A stretch of DNA of 6,895 nt, from contig JAZGBC010000194.1 in NCBI GenBank assembly GCA_036444495.1, forward strand, positions 1 through 6,895, read 5' to 3'. The first letter of the stretch is position 1; every line of letters begins with the position of its first letter. The notes below the pieces were generated by a model. That model was not told the DNA's origin and ran no database searches. It saw nothing but the letters and a program-made list of their open reading frames with translations. Of this stretch, positions 1 to 5,192 are shown in pieces. The DNA is from JAZGBC01 sp036444495 (lineage in GTDB: Bacteria; Pseudomonadota; Alphaproteobacteria; Kiloniellales; J153). The position numbers and the translations under genes are program-made.

Positions 1-765
1 CTGTAGATCGTCGTAGTCGATCTCTTTGAGGGTTCCGTCGAAGACGCCGAGCAGGCCCTCGTGCAGGATGTAGAAGCCGAGCACGTCGGGCGTGCCCGTA
101 CGCGAGATCAGACCATAGGGCGAGAGCGTCACGGCGCCGCTGCCCTCGTTCCGGACGCGCTGGGTGACGGTGAAAAGGTAGTTGCTGTCGATCTCGAAGA
201 TTTGCTCGAAGACCAGGCCCTGATCGTTGTTCCAGGTCAGCTTGACCGCTTGCTCGGGCGTGAGCAGGTTACCGCTGGCCCGCCAAACCGATTCCTTGGT
301 GGGCACGGCCACGTCCGCCGTGGTCGAGGTCCAGCCGAAATTGGCGAAATAGGGATTTTCGCTGCCCCCCGGCGACAGCAGGACGATCTCCGGGCTGTCC
401 TCGTCGAGGGAAACCCGGTAGTCGGTGAGAATCAGATCGTCGATGCGCCCGCCGGCCAGCGAGATCGAGCCCCTGAGCGCCGGTGTCTCGATACGGACCC
501 GCGCCGCCTTGGCCAGGATTTCGCTTCGGCTCACCGCCGGGGCTGGCGTGTCGGTCTGGAGCGCGGGCGAACCCGGCGGCGAAGGCGCGCCCAAGGTGTC
601 GTCACTCGGCGCGGGGACGGCGCTCGGTTGTTCGCCGGCGGCCTGCTCGGCGGCCTGTTGCTCGGCGAGCTCGCGCTCCATCTGCGGCTTGACGTAAAGG
701 AGCTGGAAGCCAAGCACGATGGCCAGCGTGAGGACGATCGCCAGGATGAGGTTGCGTTGTTCCAA
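1..765 (-). CDS. yidC: Membrane protein insertase YidC, N-terminal part (cut by left edge)
   Basis: YidC inserts and folds inner-membrane proteins, alone or with the Sec translocon. The reverse strand is open for 255 codons from a TTG at 765 to the window edge. The product begins MEQRNLILAIV and continues into one membrane segment (about residues 5-23), the usual alphaproteobacterial YidC start. A Glu/Ala/Pro-rich linker follows (about 30-75), then the beginning of the periplasmic beta-rich domain, including FANFGW and a later YGLISR stretch. About 580 residues are usual, so the insertase core lies outside the window. I see no in-frame ATG near the conserved N-terminus. The TTG has a GAGAG ribosome site (771-775) five bases upstream, so a TTG start is chosen. 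It is last in the visible rpmH-rnpA-yidD-yidC series, 43 bp after yidD. Family assignment is firm; the start codon is less certain. Confidence 0.93.
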   Translation of the reverse strand, partial: MEQRNLILAIVLTLAIVLGFQLLYVKPQMERELAEQQAAEQAAGEQPSAVPAPSDDTLGAPSPPGSPALQTDTPAPAVSRSEILAKAARVRIETPALRGSISLAGGRIDDLILTDYRVSLDEDSPEIVLLSPGGSENPYFANFGWTSTTADVAVPTKESVWRASGNLLTPEQAVKLTWNNDQGLVFEQIFEIDSNYLFTVTQRVRNEGSGAVTLSPYGLISRTGTPDVLGFYILHEGLLGVFDGTLKEIDYDDLQ

Positions 766-808
766 TATCGCTCTCGCGGGTTCAGGACCGTATGCTTGGG
801 GCGCGGGC

Positions 809-1084
809 TCAGGAGTGGCCCTGGCAGCGGGCGCGCGGCTTCGTGCCGGACCAGAGTGACAGTTGCTCGGGAACCGGGTCGTAGCCCGACCCGGCCAAAG
901 GATGGCAGCGTGAGATTCGCCTGAGCGCGAGCCAGCTCCCGCCGATCGCGCCGTGCCGGGCCAGGGCCTCGCAGGCGTAGGAGGAACAGCTCGGCGCGTA
1001 GCGGCAGCTCATGGGCAGATAGGGCGATAGCAAAAGCTGATAGCCCCGGACCAGGGCGATCAGGGCCTTGGCTATTAGCCTCAT
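809..1084 (-). CDS. yidD: Membrane protein insertion efficiency factor YidD
   Basis: A 91-residue protein of the YidD family (old name haemolytic domain), a small inner-membrane-associated factor that helps YidC-dependent insertion. The N-terminus (RLIAKALIALVRGYQLLLSPYLP) is the amphipathic membrane-binding helix. It is followed by the family core CRYAPSCSSYACEAL (residues about 27-41), then GGSWLALRRISRCHP and a GYDPVP end motif. All three family cysteines (in CRY, PSC and RCHP) are present and the length is normal. The ATG at 1084 overlaps the rnpA stop in an ATGA arrangement. An AAGGAG ribosome site (1093-1098) lies eight bases upstream, inside rnpA. The overlap suggests translational coupling to rnpA, and the position between rnpA and yidC is the standard one. 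Confidence 0.95.
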   Translation of the reverse strand: MRLIAKALIALVRGYQLLLSPYLPMSCRYAPSCSSYACEALARHGAIGGSWLALRRISRCHPLAGSGYDPVPEQLSLWSGTKPRARCQGHS

Positions 1085-1536
1085 GCGCTAGGCTCCTTCA
1101 TGTCTTCCCGCACCCGCCTCTCCGGGCCGCTGTGCCGCCGGGTCCCTTTGCCTGGGCCGCGCCTGCCGGACTGGCCGACTCGATCGAGCGCAGACCGCAG
1201 GTCCTCGACCAGGGCGCCGTAGGGCCGCTCCAGCGTGCCGCCGCGCCCGATCAGCACGTAGTCGTAGCCGGGCCGGGCATGCCCGGGCAGCACCTCCGCG
1301 GCCACCGCCTTGAGCCGCCGCCGCGCCCGGTTGCGCTGAACGGCCTTGCCTACCTTGCGGCTGACCGTGAAGCCGACCCGGACCAGTTCCGCCTCGGCCG
1401 AATCCTCCACAGCCGGACCCGCCGTCACGGGCCTGCGCCGCGCCTGCAGGATCAGGCCCGGGGTGACCCATTTCGAACGTGCCGCTGCCACCTTGAGGAA
1501 ATCCGGCCGCTTCCTGAGGCGCCCGACCACCGGCAT
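1081..1536 (-). CDS. rnpA: Ribonuclease P protein component
   Basis: RnpA is the protein subunit of RNase P, which removes the 5' leader of precursor tRNAs together with the catalytic RNA. From the ATG at 1536 the product is 151 residues. The early RLRKRPDFLKV (6-16) and the signature GFTVSRKVGKAVQRNRARRR (55-74), which holds the RNR tRNA/RNA-binding helix, identify it, with DYVLIGR later. An ATG at 1566 would add ten residues, but only the 1536 start has a strong GAAGGAG site (1545-1551, eight bases away) and it gives the usual N-terminus. The protein is longer than the typical 115-130 residues. It has a low-complexity insert (about 36-50) and a basic tail of about 30 residues after LVEDLRSALDRV, and that tail overlaps the yidD ribosome site. 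It lies 35 bp after rpmH and is presumably co-transcribed with it. Confidence 0.95.
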   Translation of the reverse strand: MPVVGRLRKRPDFLKVAAARSKWVTPGLILQARRRPVTAGPAVEDSAEAELVRVGFTVSRKVGKAVQRNRARRRLKAVAAEVLPGHARPGYDYVLIGRGGTLERPYGALVEDLRSALDRVGQSGRRGPGKGTRRHSGPERRVREDMKEPSA

Positions 1537-1571
1537 GCTCCCCGCTCCTTCTATGATGGGGGGCACCGGAC

Positions 1572-1706
1572 CTAGGCCGACAGGCGCTTGCGACCCCTGG
1601 CTCGCCGTCTTTTGAGAATCCTCCGCCCTCCGACCGTGGCCTTGCGGGCCCGGAATCCGTGGCGGCGCTTGCGGACCAGCACACTAGGCTGAAATGTGCG
1701 CTTCAC
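1572..1706 (-). CDS. rpmH: 50S ribosomal protein L34
   Basis: The 44-residue product is bacterial ribosomal protein L34: (M)KRTFQPSVLVRKRRHGF, then a run of Arg/Lys ending in KRLSA. The length and sequence are canonical. The start is GTG at 1706, fixed by the invariant KRTFQPS N-terminus and a GGGAG ribosome site (1715-1719) eight bases upstream. The open frame continues upstream, but that extension is non-coding leader. It is the first gene of the rpmH-rnpA-yidD-yidC cluster and sits about 36 bases downstream of the expected transcription start. Confidence 0.97.
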   Translation of the reverse strand: MKRTFQPSVLVRKRRHGFRARKATVGGRRILKRRRARGRKRLSA

Positions 1707-1748
1707 GACGAAAACTCCCGTGTGCGGATGGCTGGGATTAGACGGGGC

Positions 1749-1777
1749 TGTATAAGGTCCGCCATCCCGTCTGTCAA
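1749..1777 (-). promoter_or_regulatory. Sigma-70 promoter of the rpmH cluster
   Basis: On the reverse strand a perfect -35 box TTGACA (1772-1777) is followed by a 17-bp spacer and a -10 box TATACA (1749-1754). Spacing is ideal and only one -10 base departs from consensus. Transcription would start near 1742, leaving a leader of about 36 bases before the rpmH GTG. The strength fits a ribosomal protein/RNase P operon. Confidence 0.85.
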
Positions 1778-1861
1778 CGACCGGATCGGCGGAAATCGGC
1801 CCCTCACAAGGATCAAGGAAACCCGAGCCTTTTCGGCCCCTCACGCCTTGGTGACTGGTTG

Positions 1862-1888
1862 TTGACCGGGCTCGATGCTACGTACTAG
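1862..1888 (+). promoter_or_regulatory. Possible promoter for the VTT-domain gene
   Basis: A -35-like TTGACC (1862-1867) is followed by TACTAG (1883-1888) after a short 15-bp spacer. Using TTGTTG (1859-1864) as the -35 gives 18 bp. This is the best plus-strand candidate in the 252-bp gap between the rpmH promoter and the next gene, but spacing is off-optimal. Nothing else recognisable lies between 1778 and 2029. Confidence 0.25.
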
Positions 1889-2029
1889 AGAGGAACGGGC
1901 GCGATCGCTGGCGGCGGCAGGTGGCCGGCGGGCGCCCGTGAATTTGTCTGGGCCTTCTTGGCGTCAGGGCCGGCCATGTTGACCCGGGGCCGCCGGTTGG
2001 CCCGAGCCGGAGCGGAGCGGCGAACAGTC

Positions 2030-2785
2030 ATGACATCCGAGCGGACGGAATCCAGCACGCCCAAAGGCCACCCCCGAAGCCGCGCGATCGGCCGCTTGCT
2101 GCCGGCCGCCGTGCTGTTGACCGGGCTCATCCTGTTCTTCGCCCTCGGACTGGATCACTATTTCAGCTTCGAGATACTCCAGGAGCACCGGGGCTGGTTG
2201 ATGGGCCAGATCGAGGAGCTGGGCCCGCTCGCCATCCTGCTCTACATCCTGCTCTATGCCACGGTGACCGCCTTCTCGATCCCGCTGGGCGCGGCGCTCA
2301 CCATCGTTGCCGGGTTCTTCTTCGGCACGGCCGTGGCCGCGGCCTGCGGCGTGGTCGGCGGCACCCTGGGGGCAGCCGCCGTCTTCCTGGCCGCGCGCAC
2401 GGCGGTGGGCGACCTCCTGCGTGCCAAGGCGGGCCCGGCGCTCAAGCGCATGGAGGCGGGCTTTCGCGAGAACGCCTTCAGCTATCTCCTGGTGCTGCGG
2501 CTCATTCCCATCTTTCCCTTCTGGCTGGTCAATCTGGTGCCCGCCTTCCTCGGGGTCACGCTCAGGACCTATGTGGTCGCCACCTTCGTGGGCGTGATTC
2601 CAGGTGCGCTCGTCTATGCCAGCCTGGGCAGCGGCCTGGGCGCCCTCCTGGATTCGGGCGAGCAGCCGGACCTCTCCGTTATCTTCGAGCCCGAAATCCT
2701 GATCCCGATCGTCCTGCTCGCCGTCTTGGCTCTGCTGCCCGTCGTCTATAAGAAGGTCAAGGCGCGTCAGAGCGCGCGGGACTGA
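2030..2785 (+). CDS. TVP38/TMEM64 family (VTT domain) inner-membrane protein
   Basis: A 251-residue polytopic membrane protein of the TVP38/TMEM64, DedA-related (SNARE-associated/VTT) superfamily. Eukaryotic relatives are lipid scramblases, and bacterial DedA members are linked to lipid carrier recycling and envelope homeostasis; the role of this subgroup is unknown. Hydrophobic segments lie roughly at 22-41, 64-84, 88-120, 152-175, 180-204 and 222-244. The family signatures are FSIPLGAALTIVAGFFFG (82-99, re-entrant region) and LRLIPIFPFWLVNLVPAFLG (156-175) with its Arg/Pro/Pro/Asn pattern, then GVIPGALVYASLG. A short basic tail (KKVKARQSARD) ends it. Start: the ATG at 2030 gives an ordinary polar N-terminus, though its GGAG (2014-2017) is 12 bases away. 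An in-frame ATG at 1976, with AGGG six bases upstream, would add 18 residues and cannot be excluded. It is probably co-transcribed with the downstream oxidoreductase. Confidence 0.88.
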   Translation: MTSERTESSTPKGHPRSRAIGRLLPAAVLLTGLILFFALGLDHYFSFEILQEHRGWLMGQIEELGPLAILLYILLYATVTAFSIPLGAALTIVAGFFFGTAVAAACGVVGGTLGAAAVFLAARTAVGDLLRAKAGPALKRMEAGFRENAFSYLLVLRLIPIFPFWLVNLVPAFLGVTLRTYVVATFVGVIPGALVYASLGSGLGALLDSGEQPDLSVIFEPEILIPIVLLAVLALLPVVYKKVKARQSARD

Positions 2786-2794
2786 CCGGGCAAG

Positions 2795-2811
2795 CCCACC
2801 CCTGGGGTGGG
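2795..2811. repeat. Perfect inverted repeat between the VTT gene and the oxidoreductase
   Basis: CCCACCCC (2795-2802) and GGGGTGGG (2804-2811) are exact inverted copies around a single T. They form a compact GC-only hairpin in the 54-bp gap between the two genes, 28 bases before the second ATG. No T-run follows, so it does not look like an intrinsic terminator. An mRNA-stability or attenuating element, or a protein site, is possible. Confidence 0.5.
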
Positions 2812-2839
2812 ATCGGCGCCACTTCGGGGGACGGCGATC

Positions 2840-4264
2840 ATGGCCAATGAGATCAAGGCGGACATCTGCGTGCTGGGCGCGGGGCCGGCGGGGCTGTCGA
2901 TTGCGGCGGGCGCCTCGCAACTGGGTGCGCAGACCGTGCTGATCGAACGCGGCCGCATGGGCGGGGACTGCCTGAACTACGGCTGCGTGCCGTCCAAATC
3001 CCTGCTCGCCGCGGCCAAGGCGGCCCACGTTCCGGCCCACGCCGGGCTCATGGGCGTGCACTACGCGGCGCCCGAGATCGACTTCGCCGCGGTCAGGGAT
3101 CACGTGCAGGGTGTGATTTCCGCCATCGCTCCCCAGGACTCGGTGGAGCGCTATGAGGGCCTGGGGGTCACCGTGCTGCGCGGCAGTGCCCGCTTCATCA
3201 ACCCGCGCGAGGTTGAGGTGGGCGACGAGCGGGTGCGCGCGCGCCGCTTCGTCGTGGCCACGGGCTCCACACCGATGATCCCGCCCATCCCGGGCCTGGA
3301 GTCGGTGCCCTATCTTACGAACGAGACGGTTTTCGATCTGAGCGACTGCCCCGGCCATCTGATCGTGGTGGGCGGCGGGCCCATCGGCTGCGAGCTGGGC
3401 CAGGCCTTCGCCCGCCTGGGCGCGCGGGTGAGCATCGTGGAGATGGCCTCGATCCTGCCCAGGGACGACCCGGAGCTGGTGGATATCCTGCGCGCCCGCC
3501 TGCGCGCCGAGGGGCTTAGGCTTTACGAGGGCGCCAAGGTGGCCTCGGTGGCGCCCACGGGCGGCGGTGTGGCGGTCGCCATCGAGCGGGACGGCGGGCA
3601 GGAAACCCTCGAGGGCACGGCGCTGCTGCTGGCCGCGGGCCGCAAGCCCGCGGTCGGCGATCTGGGCCTGGAGGCCGCGGGCATCGCCTACGGGGCGGGC
3701 GGGGTCAAGGTGGACCGGCGCCTGCGCACCAGCAACAAGCGGGTCTTCGCCGCGGGGGATGTTTGCGGCGGGTATCAATCTACGCACATGGCCGGGCATC
3801 ACGCCGGGGTGGTGATTAAAAATGCGCTTTTTCGCCTGCCGGCCGCCGTCGAGAGCCGTGCCGTGCCCTGGGTCACCTATTGCGATCCGGAGCTGGCCCA
3901 TGTCGGGCTGGACGAGGACACGGCCCGGCAACGAGAGGGCGCCATCCGGATTTTGCGCTGGCCCTTCCACGAGAACGACCGGGCCCAGGCCGAGCGCCGT
4001 CCCGAGGGCCTGGTCAAGGTGATCGCCACCGCGCGCGGCCGGGTCCTGGGCGCCTCGGTCCTGGGGGCCCAGGCGGGCGAGGTGATCCAGCCCTGGATCC
4101 TGGCCATCGCGAACAAGATCCCGCTCTCGGCCATGGCCCAGATGATCGCCCCCTATCCCACCTTCGGCGAGGCCAACCAGCGCGCCGCCGCCGGCTATTT
4201 CGTGGAAAAGCTGTTCAATCCCCGCACCAAGTGGCTGGTGCGCCTGCTCTCGCGCCTGGGCTGA
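2840..4264 (+). CDS. FAD-dependent NAD(P)-disulfide oxidoreductase, mercuric reductase/lipoamide dehydrogenase-like
   Basis: A 474-residue flavoprotein of the class I pyridine nucleotide-disulfide oxidoreductases. Domains in order: FAD-binding GAGPAG (13-18) with acidic E36; the redox-active pair C44-LNYG-C49 followed by VPSK; the NAD(P)-binding fold GGGPIGCELG (178-187) with E201 at the end of its second strand, which favours NADH; the second FAD motif AAGDV (304-308); and a dimerisation domain. In lipoamide dehydrogenase and glutathione reductase the C-terminal motif HxHPTxxE supplies a catalytic His. Here it is APYPTFGE (437-444), with Tyr439 in that place and Glu444 kept. Tyr at this position recalls mercuric reductase, but the MerA C-terminal Cys pair and N-terminal metal-binding domain are absent. 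The ATG at 2840 follows a GGGGGA sequence (2826-2831); an upstream GTG at 2807 is less likely. No lipoate-complex genes are nearby, so a true Lpd role is unlikely. Pairing with a VTT protein points to an unknown membrane-linked redox role. Confidence 0.9.
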   Translation: MANEIKADICVLGAGPAGLSIAAGASQLGAQTVLIERGRMGGDCLNYGCVPSKSLLAAAKAAHVPAHAGLMGVHYAAPEIDFAAVRDHVQGVISAIAPQDSVERYEGLGVTVLRGSARFINPREVEVGDERVRARRFVVATGSTPMIPPIPGLESVPYLTNETVFDLSDCPGHLIVVGGGPIGCELGQAFARLGARVSIVEMASILPRDDPELVDILRARLRAEGLRLYEGAKVASVAPTGGGVAVAIERDGGQETLEGTALLLAAGRKPAVGDLGLEAAGIAYGAGGVKVDRRLRTSNKRVFAAGDVCGGYQSTHMAGHHAGVVIKNALFRLPAAVESRAVPWVTYCDPELAHVGLDEDTARQREGAIRILRWPFHENDRAQAERRPEGLVKVIATARGRVLGASVLGAQAGEVIQPWILAIANKIPLSAMAQMIAPYPTFGEANQRAAAGYFVEKLFNPRTKWLVRLLSRLG

Positions 4265-4278
4265 GAACGGCTCGGTCT

Positions 4279-4297
4279 GGCCCCGATTTGGGGGGCC
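4279..4297 (+). terminator. Weak hairpin after the oxidoreductase gene
   Basis: GGCCCC (4279-4284) and GGGGCC (4292-4297) pair around a 7-base loop, 15 bases after the stop. No T-tract follows, so it could be part of a Rho-dependent end or an mRNA 3'-end stabiliser rather than a full intrinsic terminator. Confidence 0.3.
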
Positions 4298-4429
4298 GAA
4301 GCCCGGAAAAGGCCGGAATGGCCCCCGGAAAGGCCCCCTTCTCCGCCGTTTTCACGGAAAGTTGAACCGAATCTCGGGAACGTGAATCGTGATTGCCCCC
4401 GGGAGCGGTCATTATTTACGGGTAGAAGA

Positions 4430-4504
4430 CGCCCGGGGACCGGGCGCGGCCTGCCCTCGAGGGAGGCCGGATGGTTCGGGACGAAAGAGGCCGGTTTTCC
4501 CGGC
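4430..4504 (+). promoter_or_regulatory. Hairpin-rich leader of the CNPC-repeat gene
   Basis: Three hairpins follow one another before the ribosome site. The first is CGCCCGG/CCGGGCG (4430-4446, 7-bp stem, GGA loop). The second is CGGCCT/AGGCCG with an inner CCC/GGG around TCGA (4447-4469). The third is GCCGG/CCGGC with a TTTTC loop (4490-4504). An AT-rich patch ATTATTTA (4411-4418) just upstream may be a -10 region, which would put the transcript start close to the first hairpin; no convincing -35 is visible. The ribosome site at 4516-4520 is left unpaired. It matches no riboswitch I know. Confidence 0.4.
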
Positions 4505-4525
4505 AAACCCTGTTTGGAGGCGTTG

Positions 4526-4795
4526 ATGCTTAAGAAGACAATTGTTGCCCTTAGTGTCGCGACCCTGGCGACCACGGCGGTGGCTCTGCCATTGGCCGCG
4601 GCCAAGGCCGCCGACACTTCGATACAGATCGCGGCGGGTTCTTGTAACCCCTGCGCGGTGAAGGCGTGCAATCCGTGCAACCCCTGCGCGGCGAAAGCCT
4701 GCAATCCGTGTAATCCCTGTGCGGCGAAGAATCCGTGCAACCCGTGCAACCCCTGCGCGGCGAAGAATCCCTGCAACCCCTGCGCTGCGAATTAG
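4526..4795 (+). CDS. Exported Cys-rich CNPC-repeat protein, unknown function
   Basis: This 89-residue protein begins with a clear Sec signal peptide: basic MLKK, a hydrophobic run to about residue 25, and probable cleavage after Ala28 in the AKA-ADTS context. After a short linker the mature part is nearly all repeats of CNPCNPCAAK. It has 13 Cys (positions 40, 43, 48, 51, 54, 59, 62, 65, 71, 74, 77, 83, 86), every pair inside a block being spaced CxxC, with Lys after each Ala-Ala except the last. No other domain is present. The ATG at 4526 is fixed by GGAGG (4516-4520) five bases upstream and by the signal peptide. It stands alone between its own leader and terminator. Clustered CxxC motifs suggest metal (Cu, Zn, Hg or similar) or thiol chemistry in the periplasm, or a precursor of a modified peptide; both are inference. 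I recall similar CNP-repeat proteins as hypotheticals in other alphaproteobacteria but cannot check this here. Confidence 0.85.
   Translation: MLKKTIVALSVATLATTAVALPLAAAKAADTSIQIAAGSCNPCAVKACNPCNPCAAKACNPCNPCAAKNPCNPCNPCAAKNPCNPCAAN
4667..4786 (+). repeat. In-gene tandem repeat encoding CNPCNPCAAK units
   Basis: Two 33-bp units (4667-4699 and 4700-4732) encode CNPCNPCAAK plus one residue. A longer NPC-tripled unit and a shortened final unit follow. Copies differ mainly at third codon positions (TGC/TGT, CCG/CCC, AAT/AAC), so the amino-acid pattern is better kept than the DNA. Confidence 0.8.
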
Positions 4796-4833
4796 TCTGA
4801 GGTTTCAGGCTTAATTCGCTTTGCCGAGGTGCC

Positions 4834-4896
4834 GGCGCGTCCGCTGCCTACCGAACCCTCCCTCTCCCTTGGTCGGTAGCGGCGCGCCTCTTTTTT
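4834..4896 (+). terminator. Intrinsic terminator of the CNPC-repeat gene
   Basis: GGCGCG (4834-4839), one bulged T, then CCGCTGCC (4841-4848) pair with GGTAGCGG (4875-4882) and CGCGCC (4883-4888), with one G-U pair. An alternative inner pairing is CTACCGA with TCGGTAG. The stem is followed at once by TC and six T (4891-4896). Position, 38 bases after the stop codon, fits termination of the small Cys-rich gene. Confidence 0.8.
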
Positions 4897-4927
4897 CCGC
4901 TTTTTTCCGCTTTTTTCCGCTTTTTCC
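4891..4927 (+). repeat. Tandem 10-bp T-tract repeat
   Basis: Three exact copies of TTTTTTCCGC (4891-4920) are followed by a decayed partial copy (TTTTTCC). They lie directly behind the terminator stem, so the first T-run is its U-tract and the others act as possible spare release sites, or simply reflect slippage expansion. The region from 4928 to 4993 holds no gene I can support. Confidence 0.75.
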
Positions 4928-4993
4928 CTGCGCTTTTTCACTGCATTCGGCCGTTTTCCGGGCGCCGGTTTCGCGCCAGCGCGCCCTATCTCA

Positions 4994-5135
4994 TTGTCAT
5001 GCTCGGGCTTGACCCGAGCATCCAGGCCAACGTTCGCAGCCTGCTGATTCTACGATCATTGCTGTCTGCCCTTGCGGCTGTACTGGACCCTCGGCTCAAG
5101 CCCTCCAGTGGAGGGATTGAGGCCCGAGGGTGACA
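4994..5135. repeat. Composite palindromic intergenic repeat (REP/MITE-like)
   Basis: The left half is a perfect hairpin: ATGCTCGGG (4999-5007), loop CTTGA, CCCGAGCAT (5013-5021). The right half is a longer hairpin from ACCCTCGG (5087-5094) to CCGAGGGT (5124-5131), with inner CTCAA/TTGAG and a 6-bp CCCTCC/GGAGGG tip (5101-5115). The outer ends, TGTCATGCTCGGG at 4997 and CCCGAGGGTGACA ending at 5135, are imperfect inverted copies of each other. The element therefore looks like one palindromic unit with a spacer of about 65 bases. From memory, this TGTCAT...GGGCTTGACCC type is a dispersed repeat in alphaproteobacterial intergenic DNA. No coding sequence lies in it. Confidence 0.65.
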
Positions 5136-5149
5136 GGAAGAGATTGTGC

Positions 5150-5172
5150 CGGCGGTTTATGCAAAGCCGCCG
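5150..5172 (+). other. Hairpin upstream of the histidine kinase gene
   Basis: CGGCGG TTT and AAA (G) CCGCCG pair around an ATGC loop, 20 bases before the kinase ATG. It overlaps where a -35 box would lie if the TAAAAT at 5181-5186 is the -10, so it may be an operator-like site. No regulator can be named. Confidence 0.35.
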
Positions 5173-5180
5173 TCCCGTGG

Positions 5181-5186
5181 TAAAAT
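5181..5186 (+). promoter_or_regulatory. Possible -10 box for a leaderless kinase transcript
   Basis: TAAAAT lies six bases before the kinase ATG, so a transcript driven from it would begin at or near the start codon. The ATG has no purine-rich ribosome site upstream (bases 5173-5192), which fits leaderless translation. The -35 position (about 5158-5163) is poor, and this remains a suggestion. Confidence 0.35.
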
Positions 5187-5192
5187 CGCGCC

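Noticed and set aside
61..924. A 287-codon plus-strand open frame at the left end
   Set aside because: It lies opposite yidC and part of yidD, both of which are well recognised; no ribosome site or domain supports it.
1273..1286. 14-bp palindrome CCGGGCATGCCCGG inside rnpA
   Set aside because: It lies in coding sequence of very high GC where such palindromes occur by chance, and nothing around it suggests a site.
1964..3970. A 668-codon open frame on the minus strand across the VTT and oxidoreductase genes
   Set aside because: It is antisense to two genes with clear family motifs. Its translation is rich in Gly, Arg, His, Ala and Gln, as expected from the complement of GC-biased coding DNA, and shows no domain.
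4377..4402. GGAAC as the -35 of an EcfG-type stress promoter before the CNPC-repeat gene
   Set aside because: No CGTT-like -10 is found at the required 16-17 bp distance.
4667..4786. The in-gene repeats as a CRISPR array
   Set aside because: Units are contiguous, without spacers, in frame with a signal-peptide protein, and vary at third codon positions.
4960..4986. GGGCGC/GCGCCC inverted repeat before the palindromic element
   Set aside because: Arms are only six bases of pure GC with a 15-base loop and several competing pairings; not distinguishable from background.
4821..5012. A 63-codon plus-strand open frame after the CNPC-repeat gene
   Set aside because: It starts inside the terminator region and translates the T-tract repeats into FF-rich sequence; no ribosome site or family resemblance.
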